A DNA stretch of 5,101 bases from assembly GCA_964352225.1 (NCBI GenBank), contig CAYGRM010000445.1, forward strand, positions 1 to 5,101, written 5' to 3'. Every line of letters starts with the position of its first letter. Within the stretch, counting starts at the first letter, position 1. Shown piece by piece: positions 1-4,956 of this stretch. The stretch is from CAJQQY01 sp964352225 (GTDB lineage: Bacteria > Bacteroidota > Bacteroidia > Chitinophagales > Saprospiraceae). Both the position numbers and the translations under genes were made by a program. The notes under the pieces are model-generated. The model did no database searches, was not told the origin of the DNA, and was given only the letters and a program-made list of their open reading frames with translations.

Positions 1-3
1 ACT

Positions 4-846
4 ATGAACAATACCGCGCTAGGAATTTTATCTGCTTTATTTATTTTAGTTGGTTCGTGGGTGCTTAGTTGGACAAACTTTTGTGGCGGAACTTCTGAAT
101 CTCCAAAAATTTTTTCATTTACAGATGGTGCATTCAAAACTAAAGGGGTGAATGCTTACTCTTTTCAAGAATCTGGAATATTCCTTACTCTGCCACAAGC
201 AACAAGTGGAGAATTCAAAAAAATTGCTGCTCATTTCAAAAGTAATGAAAACAGGACTTTAAGTTTGGTAGGTAATTATTATGCTTCAGAAAAATATACA
301 GGTGAATCTAATTTAGGAAAAGCCCGAGCTGAAGCTGTCAAAAAAAAGTTAGTGAGTTATGGCGCTCCAGAAGATAGAATTATGACTTCTGGAAAAGAAC
401 TGACGGGGGAATTGAAAAGCAATAAATTATACAATGCAGTTACTTTTGAAGGCAATGAAAAGGTGATGGAAGAAAAAATTGAAATGCCAGTTGAGGTGGA
501 ATTTTCACCTTTGGTTCCTCACACAGTATATTTTGATTCAGGAACTAGTAAGTTAAATATGACCCCTGAATTACGAAACTATCTGGATCAAGCATTGGAA
601 TATTTGCAGAAAAATAAAGGAACTGTCCTTTTATTAACAGGCTACACAGATAATTATGGCGACTCAGAAATGAATAAAGTTTTATCAAAAGATAGAGCTC
701 GTAAGCTAAGAACATTTTTATTTGAAAATGGCGTAAAAAAAGGACAAGTTAGAATTCAAGGTTTAGGAGAAAAAAATCCAATTGCTCCAAATGATAATGA
801 ACAAGGAAAAGCATTAAATCGTAGAGTGGAGATTACGGTTGAATAA
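4..846 (+). CDS. OmpA-like double-domain envelope protein, N-terminally anchored
   Basis: Predicted envelope protein of 280 residues that probably links the membrane to peptidoglycan. Residues 5-23 form one hydrophobic segment (signal anchor or uncleaved signal). Two OmpA-like domains follow. The second (about 172-280) is canonical: VYFDSG at 175-180, TGYTDNYGD at 212-220, LSKDRA at 227-232, and NRRVEI at 272-277. D216 and R231 are 15 residues apart, the spacing of the pair that binds diaminopimelate in E. coli OmpA, so peptidoglycan binding is likely. The first domain (about 58-131) looks like a decayed copy: it keeps G90, a GKARAEAV helix with R108, and an RIMTSG strand, but has no Asp at the position of D216. 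No beta-barrel is present. Only three bases precede the ATG, so a start further upstream cannot be excluded, though the hydrophobic segment right after this ATG supports it. A strong terminator follows. Exact partner and role are unknown. Confidence 0.88.
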   Translation: MNNTALGILSALFILVGSWVLSWTNFCGGTSESPKIFSFTDGAFKTKGVNAYSFQESGIFLTLPQATSGEFKKIAAHFKSNENRTLSLVGNYYASEKYTGESNLGKARAEAVKKKLVSYGAPEDRIMTSGKELTGELKSNKLYNAVTFEGNEKVMEEKIEMPVEVEFSPLVPHTVYFDSGTSKLNMTPELRNYLDQALEYLQKNKGTVLLLTGYTDNYGDSEMNKVLSKDRARKLRTFLFENGVKKGQVRIQGLGEKNPIAPNDNEQGKALNRRVEITVE

Positions 847-879
847 ATCTATTCTATTTTTTTTTGAAAAAATAAAAAT

Positions 880-909
880 GCGCTGGCTAGTTTAGTCAGC
901 GCGTTTTTT
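880..909 (+). terminator. Intrinsic terminator after the OmpA-like gene
   Basis: A 10-bp stem, GCGCTGGCTA (880-889) with TAGTCAGCGC (893-902), encloses a 3-base GTT loop and contains one G-U wobble. After a single G at 903 comes a run of six T (904-909). The A-rich stretch at 867-878 could extend the stem and act weakly on the other strand. The hairpin starts 33 bases after the OmpA-like stop codon and isolates that gene from folD. Confidence 0.9.
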
Positions 910-916
910 ATATTTG
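909..916 (+). promoter_or_regulatory. folD promoter, Bacteroidota -7 element
   Basis: TATATTTG matches the Bacteroidota primary-sigma -7 consensus TAnnTTTG exactly. It starts on the last T of the preceding terminator, so the two signals share a base. Expected transcription start is about 920-923, giving a leader of roughly 25 bases before the ATG at 947. No good TTTG -33 element is seen 17-23 bases upstream, because that space is occupied by the terminator stem. The call rests on the -7 match and its position. Confidence 0.65.
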
Positions 917-946
917 CATCATTCTAAAATAATACAAATTATACTT

Positions 947-1834
947 ATGTCAAACATCATCGACGGTAAAGGACTTGCCAATACAATCAAAGAGGAAATT
1001 GCAGTAGAAGTTACCAAAATTAGAGAAGCAGGAGGGAAAATTCCTCATCTCGCTGCTGTGCTTGTGGGAGAAGATGCTGCTAGTCAAGTTTATGTGAGAA
1101 ATAAAGTTCGCTCTTGTGAACAAGTCGGTTTTGAGTCTACGATGATTCGAAAAGATGTTTCGACTACCGAAGAAGAATTACTAGAAATTGTAGCTGAACT
1201 AAATAATGATGCAGAAATTGATGGATTCATTGTTCAACTTCCTTTGCCAAAACACATTAACGAAGAACGAATTACTCTAGCCATAGATCCTCGAAAAGAT
1301 GTGGATGGATTTCATCCTACTAACTTTGGTAGAATGGCGCAAGGACTTCCTGCATATTTGCCTGCGACTCCTTTTGGAATCATGCAAATGTTGGATAGAT
1401 ATAATATTGAGGTGGAAGGAAAAGAGTGCGTGGTCTTAGGAAGAAGCAATATTGTTGGAACTCCTATTAGTATTTTATTATCAAGAAAGGCTAGACCTGG
1501 AAATGCGACTGTTTCCCTGTGTCATAGTCGAACGAAGGATTTGAAAGCGCATACTTTACGAGCTGATATCATTATCGCAGCCATAGGTATTCCAGAATTT
1601 TTGACCGCAGATATGGTAAAAGAGGGTGCAGTCATTATTGATGTAGGGATCAATCGAGTGGAAGATGCTAATGCAAAACGAGGCTATCGGTTGACTGGTG
1701 ATGTAAAATATGATGAGGTGGCAGCAAAAGCAAGTTTCATTACTCCTGTTCCTGGGGGAGTGGGGCCCATGACGGTAACTTCGCTATTGATGAATACTTT
1801 GAAATCTTGTCGAGGTGATGTTTATGGAAAATAA
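947..1834 (+). CDS. folD: FolD: methylenetetrahydrofolate dehydrogenase / methenyltetrahydrofolate cyclohydrolase
   Basis: Cytoplasmic bifunctional enzyme that interconverts 5,10-methylene-, 5,10-methenyl- and 10-formyl-tetrahydrofolate, usually with NADP, supplying one-carbon units for purine and formylmethionine synthesis. The 295-residue length fits the family. The N-terminal catalytic domain has Y49 and K53 in YVRNK, the QLPLP motif at 97-101 (Q97), and DVDGFHP at 118-124 with D120, matching the known E. coli active-site residues within one position. The Rossmann domain has GRSNIVG at 165-171. The C-terminal signature PGGVGPMT is at 269-276, preceded by TGDV at 250-253. All key residues are intact. 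An in-frame TTG at 914 would add 11 residues, but it lies inside the -7 promoter element and so should not be on the mRNA; the ATG at 947 also opens with the usual MxxIIDGK-type N-terminus. There is no Shine-Dalgarno sequence. It appears to be transcribed alone, since no gene follows for 413 bases. Confidence 0.97.
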   Translation: MSNIIDGKGLANTIKEEIAVEVTKIREAGGKIPHLAAVLVGEDAASQVYVRNKVRSCEQVGFESTMIRKDVSTTEEELLEIVAELNNDAEIDGFIVQLPLPKHINEERITLAIDPRKDVDGFHPTNFGRMAQGLPAYLPATPFGIMQMLDRYNIEVEGKECVVLGRSNIVGTPISILLSRKARPGNATVSLCHSRTKDLKAHTLRADIIIAAIGIPEFLTADMVKEGAVIIDVGINRVEDANAKRGYRLTGDVKYDEVAAKASFITPVPGGVGPMTVTSLLMNTLKSCRGDVYGK

Positions 1835-1843
1835 GCTAACCAG

Positions 1844-1925
1844 ATCAAAATCGAAACTTCAAGCAAAATCAAGAAAATATCATTGACTTCAAGTGCTTAT
1901 TTTTGATTTTGTTTGAAATTTTGAT
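1844..1925. repeat. AT-rich imperfect inverted repeat downstream of folD
   Basis: TTCAAGCAAAATCAA (1858-1872) pairs with TTGATTTTGTTTGAA (1903-1917), 15 bp with one G-U. Outside it ATCAAAAT (1844-1851) pairs with ATTTTGAT (1918-1925), leaving a 6-base bulge at 1852-1857 on the left side. Inside, AAATA (1875-1879) can pair with TATTT (1898-1902). The total is about 28 bp around an 18-base loop. It begins 9 bases after the folD stop, so it may protect or terminate the folD mRNA. However, no T-run directly follows, so it is not a textbook terminator. It could also be the remnant of a small mobile repeat. Confidence 0.65.
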
Positions 1926-1977
1926 TTCCTGTAGATATTATATTTTTTTAAAATATATTGTTAAAGTTCTTCGTTTT

Positions 1978-2010
1978 TTTGAATATCTCGAATTAAAATA
2001 ATTACATTTG
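1978..2010 (+). promoter_or_regulatory. Promoter with -33 TTTG and -7 TACATTTG
   Basis: TTTG (1978-1981), a 21-base spacer, then TACATTTG (2003-2010) fits the Bacteroidota pattern TTTG...TAnnTTTG. The spacer is the same length as in the tRNA promoter further along this window. Expected transcription start is about 2014-2017, which leaves roughly 230 bases before the ATG at 2248. Confidence 0.65.
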
Positions 2011-2082
2011 TAGCGTCCTCATTTAGACCTATCTACTTTTTTTTTCAAACCTTCTAACTCCCTTCAAAATATTTTCGGATTT

Positions 2083-2090
2083 TACCTTTG
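2083..2090 (+). promoter_or_regulatory. Possible second -7 element (TACCTTTG)
   Basis: TACCTTTG matches TAnnTTTG, but no TTG or TTTG is found 17-23 bases upstream. If used, it would start a transcript near 2095 with a leader of about 150 bases for the gene at 2248. It could also be a chance match in AT-rich DNA. Confidence 0.3.
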
Positions 2091-2247
2091 CTGAAGCAAT
2101 GTTGAATTTGTTTTGGTGAAGATCATTGTTTTTATGCTAAGATTTTTTGTAAATAATAAGCTTGTGTTCAATGCTTAAATTTATCCATACTTACACCTAA
2201 GCACCTTGTAAAACACATTATTTTTCCAAAAACTAATTTTAATTGTT

Positions 2248-2859
2248 ATGTCATCCACTTCTATGTTTAATTTATTGATGGTTTTTTCCTTGTCTATTTT
2301 TCAATCGACGGATTTGCCAAGTCAACTGAATGATTTTAATTTAAAAATTCAGCAAGGCAAAAATGAAATTGAAATTAATTCCTCTGAGCAAAGTATAGAG
2401 TTGTCAAAAGAAAAATTCTCCATTTTTTTTAATCTTAAAAAAGATGATGATATTGCTCAAACCTATCATGCTGCGCGATTAGTTGCAGATATAGATCCTG
2501 ATATATTCAAGCAGTTTGAGGCGGGTAAATCATTTGATGAAATACCTGCTCTTGCGGCAGGAACGAGTATGGCTGGTCCGAAAGATCATCAATATGAATG
2601 TATATTTTTTGATGATCAAGCACATCATTATATATATTATAATAATGAAGAAGAGAAACGCGCCAAGTTGATTTCAAAAGAAGAAAATGGAATAGTTCGC
2701 TTAAGCTTTGATGTGGAAAATTATTGCCTGCAAGACTTCGAAATAAATATTGAAAATTCTAATTTCGAAAAATTATACTTTGTTTTTCTGATAGATGAGA
2801 ATCTGAATGAAAAAGTAGAGGAAGGAGAGTTTGTTAAGTTAATTGTAAATCTTAATTAG
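2248..2859 (+). CDS. Small probably exported protein of unknown function with EF-hand-like loop
   Basis: I do not recognise a named family. The 203-residue product begins with a hydrophobic stretch (about 7-18) followed by Q19-S20-T21, which may be a signal sequence, although it lacks the usual positive charge before it. The rest is acidic and soluble. Visible motifs are an AAGTSMAGP segment (103-111), HHYIYYNNEEEKRAKLIS (126-143), and two cysteines (118 and 160). Near the C-terminus, residues 183-194 (DENLNEKVEEGE) resemble an EF-hand calcium loop: D at 1, N at 3 and 5, V at 8, E at 12. Position 6 is Glu instead of Gly, and there is only one loop. ATG codons at 2263 and 2278 are in frame and could be the true start; the first is chosen only because it gives the longest product. 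No Shine-Dalgarno sequence is present. The gene is probably driven from 1978-2010 and is convergent with ung. Coding is supported by a long open frame with a plausible protein composition. Confidence 0.75.
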   Translation: MSSTSMFNLLMVFSLSIFQSTDLPSQLNDFNLKIQQGKNEIEINSSEQSIELSKEKFSIFFNLKKDDDIAQTYHAARLVADIDPDIFKQFEAGKSFDEIPALAAGTSMAGPKDHQYECIFFDDQAHHYIYYNNEEEKRAKLISKEENGIVRLSFDVENYCLQDFEINIENSNFEKLYFVFLIDENLNEKVEEGEFVKLIVNLN

Positions 2860-2867
2860 AAGAAGGG

Positions 2868-2990
2868 GAATATTGAATATCGAACAAGGATTTGAGATTT
2901 GAGAAGTTTGACGATACTTCTCAATGAGAAATACTGGTAACCATCGTCATCCTTCGAAATTGGATATTCCTTGTTCGATATTCGATACTC
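2868..2990. repeat. Nested palindromic element between convergent genes
   Basis: The outer arms at 2868-2890 and 2968-2990 are inverted copies over 23 bases with two differences; 16 bases pair without interruption, and one of the differences is a G-U wobble. Each arm carries a 7-base tandem repeat (TTCGATA twice at 2974-2987; TATTGAA then TATCGAA at 2871-2884). The 77-base interior contains further inverted repeats: TGACGAT/ATCGTCA (2909-2915/2943-2949), TTCTCA-A-TGAGAA (2918-2930), an alternative GAGAAGT/ACTTCTC (2901-2907/2916-2922), and GGTAACC (2936-2942). It starts 9 bases after the stop of the unknown gene and covers the last two bases of the ung stop codon. With no long T-run it is not a standard terminator, but it would form a strong fold at the 3' end of both mRNAs. 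A non-autonomous palindromic mobile repeat is the likeliest identity (inference). Confidence 0.75.
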
Positions 2991-3675
2991 AAAGAGTCCA
3001 ATCAATCGGCGTTAATCCTTGTTTTTCCAATAATTCGTTGGTTTTAGAAAAATGTTTATTCCCAAACCAATAGCCTCGATTAGCACTCAAAGGAGATGGA
3101 TGTCCTGTCATCAAGACGTGGTGTTTATCATGATCAATTAAGCCTGATTTTTTTTTGGCAAAACCTCCCCATAATAAAAAAACAATTCCCGCTCTTTCAT
3201 TTGATAACTTTCTAATGACCGCATCCGTGAATTTATGCCAGCCAGCATCTTTGTGAGAATTGGCTTGATGAGCTCTCACCGTTAATCCTGCATTGAGTAG
3301 TAAGACACCTTGGTTTGCCCATTTTTGCAAATTTCCCGTAGATGGAATTTCTATCCCTAGATCAGTTTTTAATTCCTTGAACATATTCTCCAAAGAGGGT
3401 GGGGCAGGTACTCCATCAGGAACTGAAAAACTTAATCCATGAGCTTGTCCAATATTATGATAGGGATCTTGACCAAGGATAACGACTTTCACTTTTTCGA
3501 AAGGAGTGGAATTGAATGCATTAAAAATCAATGAGCCAGGAGGAAATATCTTATAACCGGCCTGTTTTTCTTGCAGGAGAAATTGTTTGATAGCGATAAA
3601 ATAAGGTTGTCGGAATTCATCAGCGAGTACATTTTTCCAACTTTCTTCAATATTTACATTAGTAACTAGGCTCAT
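2989..3675 (-). CDS. ung: Uracil-DNA glycosylase, family 1
   Basis: Cytoplasmic base-excision-repair enzyme that removes uracil from DNA, arising from cytosine deamination or dUMP incorporation, leaving an abasic site. The 228-residue length is typical. Family 1 signatures are complete: the water-activating loop GQDPYH at 68-73 with catalytic D70 and Y72, F83 that stacks on uracil, N128 in LLLNAGLTV (125-133), and the HPSPLS loop at 192-197 with catalytic H192 and the intercalating L196. The C-terminus (IDWTL) is of a form common in the family, so it does not look truncated even though the palindromic element touches the stop codon. The start at 3675 gives the expected N-terminal extension of about 60 residues before the active site; there is no Shine-Dalgarno sequence. 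The 165 bases between this start and the tRNA gene hold its promoter, but I could not find a clear TAnnTTTG on this strand. Confidence 0.97.
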   Translation of the reverse strand: MSLVTNVNIEESWKNVLADEFRQPYFIAIKQFLLQEKQAGYKIFPPGSLIFNAFNSTPFEKVKVVILGQDPYHNIGQAHGLSFSVPDGVPAPPSLENMFKELKTDLGIEIPSTGNLQKWANQGVLLLNAGLTVRAHQANSHKDAGWHKFTDAVIRKLSNERAGIVFLLWGGFAKKKSGLIDHDKHHVLMTGHPSPLSANRGYWFGNKHFSKTNELLEKQGLTPIDWTL

Positions 3676-3776
3676 AGTTAAGTTTGATTTTTAATAAGTC
3701 CGTGAAATTAAAAAAATAAGTGGAAGGATGGGAACTGTAAGAAAGGATATTTGGTTTGAAAAAATACTTCGTAGAA

Positions 3777-3809
3777 ATTGTATTTTTAAAATAAAAAGAT
3801 ATAAATTTG
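3777..3809 (+). promoter_or_regulatory. tRNA-Arg promoter (ATTG, 21-base spacer, TAAATTTG)
   Basis: TAAATTTG (3802-3809) is an exact TAnnTTTG match, and ATTG (3777-3780) is a three-of-four match to the -33 TTTG. They are separated by 21 bases. Predicted transcription start is about 3813-3816, leaving a leader of some 25 bases for RNase P to remove. A 5-bp hairpin (CGCTT 3814-3818, AAGCG 3823-3827) lies at the predicted start. Confidence 0.7.
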
Positions 3810-3840
3810 CGACCGCTTAACAAAGCGATTATCCAGATTT

Positions 3841-3914
3841 GGTCTCATAGCTCAACTGGATAGAGCAGCTGCCTTCTAAGCAGCAGGTTCCAGGTTCGAG
3901 TCCTGGTGGGATCA
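3841..3914 (+). tRNA. tRNA-Arg, anticodon UCU
   Basis: The 74-base cloverleaf is complete. The acceptor GGTCTCA (3841-3847) pairs with TGGGATC (3907-3913), including two G-U pairs. T8 and A9 are present. The D arm is GCTC/GAGC with a 9-base loop containing GG. The anticodon stem GCTGC/GCAGC (3868-3872/3880-3884) encloses the loop CTTCTAA, which gives anticodon TCT at 3875-3877 preceded by T33. The variable region is AGGTT, and the T arm CCAGG-TTCGAGT-CCTGG is standard. The discriminator is A3914. The CCA end is not encoded (CAA follows), so it must be added after transcription. The UCU anticodon reads AGA and, by wobble, AGG. Its own promoter and terminator make it a single-gene unit. Confidence 0.97.
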
Positions 3915-3915
3915 C

Positions 3916-3949
3916 AAAGCCCTTCTGAATTTTCAGGAGGGCTTTTTTT
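3916..3949 (+). terminator. Intrinsic terminator of tRNA-Arg
   Basis: A 13-bp stem, AAAGCCCTTCTGA (3916-3928) with TCAGGAGGGCTTT (3933-3945), has one G-U pair and an ATTT loop. A run of seven T (3943-3949) follows, then more T to 3958. It begins two bases after the discriminator base. Confidence 0.92.
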
Positions 3950-4016
3950 ATTTTTTTTCCCATTTTAAATATAGAATTAGAGTTCTGTTTTGAAGTACTG
4001 ATCCTACGTTCAAGAC

Positions 4017-4052
4017 AAAACCCCTCGTCAACCTAGGTTGACAAGGGGTTTT
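4017..4052. terminator. Bidirectional hairpin terminator between tRNA-Arg and the TPR gene
   Basis: AAAACCCCT (4017-4025) pairs with AGGGGTTTT (4044-4052). Inside, after one C-A mismatch, lies a perfect 16-base palindrome (4027-4042, GTCAACC-TA-GGTTGAC). On the plus strand it ends in TTTTATTTTTTATT; on the minus strand in TTTTGTC, a shorter T-run. It lies 34 bases past the stop of the convergent TPR gene, so it is the likely terminator of that gene and a backup for the tRNA transcript. Confidence 0.8.
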
Positions 4053-4086
4053 ATTTTTTATTATAAAGAATGAAAAAGGTCAATCA

Positions 4087-4956
4087 TTAATTGCACTTTA
4101 GAGTATACTGCTTTTCGTAGTCCGCCACTTTTTTATATTTTGCACCAGTCACTTTATTATACGCTTCGCAGGCATCTGATTTTTTATTCAATCCAGTATA
4201 AGATTTTCCAATTTCAACGTAGATTCTATCACTATCTTTTGAACCTTTGTAATCATATTCGATAGCCTTTTGGAGGTCATCTAATGCTTGCTGGTAATTT
4301 TTAGCTTTTACTTCCTTCTTGGCATTTTTGTATAAAAATATGCGAATCCCTTTTTTAAATGACTTGGTAGATTTTGAGCTAGGCCCAGCCAATTCAATAG
4401 CTTTGTCCAATTGTTGATACATCTCTGCTCGATCACCTGATTGCAAAACCATACTTTTTCCATAGTAAGCTTTAGCATATTTGTCATTAAGAGCAATGGC
4501 TTTGTCAAATAAAACATCAGCTTCTTGCATTTTATCTGCTTTCAAAAGATTGCTTCCTTGTGAGTAGTATAAGGCAGGGAGTTTGGGTTTGATGCTCTTC
4601 AAGGTTTTAGGATCATCATATTTTTTAGCTAAATCCATGGCATTCTCAAATTCAGCGATGGCTCTCGGCAGGTCTTTGGCTTTATAGGCAGCCAATGCTG
4701 TTTTGTATCCCAAAGAAGGTAAAATGCCTTCAATTTTACCTTTGATTTCAGCTCCTTCCTCTCCAAGTGCTTCGGCCATAGGTAGCAATTCTTTTAATTC
4801 TTTTTTGGCAGCTTCAGGATCATCATTAACTGTTTTTATGACTTCGTTATAAGATGAGGCCACTTCAGCGAGGTCTTGTCCAATAGCAAGGTTTAGATAA
4901 AATAAATTAATGATGAATAGTAAAATTAATTTTCCAAAAGTGTTTTTGTAACTCAT
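4087..4956 (-). CDS. Secreted TPR-repeat protein
   Basis: Exported protein of 289 residues, probably a periplasmic protein-protein interaction scaffold; its partners are unknown. A signal peptide is clear: K4 and K9, a hydrophobic core at about 10-24, then a likely signal peptidase I site after AIG (25-27), before Q27 or D28. There is no lipobox cysteine. The mature part is helical with several tetratricopeptide-like repeats: about 84-117 (YKAKDLPRAIAEFENAM), 129-162 (LLKADKMQEADVLFDKAI), a shorter one at 163-190, 205-238 (VKAKNYQQALDDLQKAI), and 244-277. The segment at 30-80 is helical and charged and does not fit a clean repeat. The start at 4956 gives an intact signal peptide. No Shine-Dalgarno sequence or exact TAnnTTTG is seen upstream; TATTTTTTG at 5016-5024 (minus strand) has one extra spacer base. 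It is a single gene, convergent with the tRNA, with a terminator 34 bases after its stop. Confidence 0.88.
   Translation of the reverse strand: MSYKNTFGKLILLFIINLFYLNLAIGQDLAEVASSYNEVIKTVNDDPEAAKKELKELLPMAEALGEEGAEIKGKIEGILPSLGYKTALAAYKAKDLPRAIAEFENAMDLAKKYDDPKTLKSIKPKLPALYYSQGSNLLKADKMQEADVLFDKAIALNDKYAKAYYGKSMVLQSGDRAEMYQQLDKAIELAGPSSKSTKSFKKGIRIFLYKNAKKEVKAKNYQQALDDLQKAIEYDYKGSKDSDRIYVEIGKSYTGLNKKSDACEAYNKVTGAKYKKVADYEKQYTLKCN

Larger units (their letters stand above)
1835..2247. other. 413-base non-coding stretch between folD and the unknown gene
   Basis: No convincing protein gene lies here. It is AT-rich with several T-runs. It holds an inverted repeat just after folD (1844-1925), a complete promoter (1978-2010), a second -7-like sequence (2083-2090), and a small hairpin at 2157-2177 (TAAGCTTG pairing with CAATGCTTA, one bulged T, TGTT loop). 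Two tiny ORFs are present: 1824-1886 (20 codons, rich in Lys and Arg, overlapping the end of folD) and 2134-2178 (14 codons). Neither has support as a gene. From about 2016 onward the region is probably the leader of the gene at 2248, or a separate short RNA. Confidence 0.7.

Noticed and set aside
914..946. TTG start giving an 11-residue longer FolD
   Set aside because: The TTG is part of the -7 promoter element TATATTTG, so it should not be transcribed from that promoter, and the family N-terminus begins at the ATG at 947.
2134..2178. 14-codon ORF in the leader of the gene at 2248
   Set aside because: Too short to judge, with no ribosome binding signal and no sign of coding beyond chance in AT-rich DNA; recorded only within the non-coding region entry.
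1835..2247. A missed protein gene or pseudogene between folD and the unknown gene
   Set aside because: Stop codons are frequent in the frames I read and no stretch resembles a known protein; the content is better explained by repeats and a promoter or leader.
2868..2990. CRISPR array or standard intrinsic terminator at the palindromic element
   Set aside because: There is one inverted pair and no series of direct repeats with even spacers, so not CRISPR; no T-run follows the stem on either strand, so not a textbook terminator.
3841..3914. tRNA-Arg as an integration site for a mobile element
   Set aside because: There is no duplicate of the tRNA 3' end and no integrase gene in the window; the tRNA is followed directly by its own terminator and an ordinary gene.
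4308..4517. 69-codon open frame on the minus strand
   Set aside because: It lies wholly inside the TPR gene in another frame on the same strand, has no promoter of its own and no recognisable protein features; it is a shadow.
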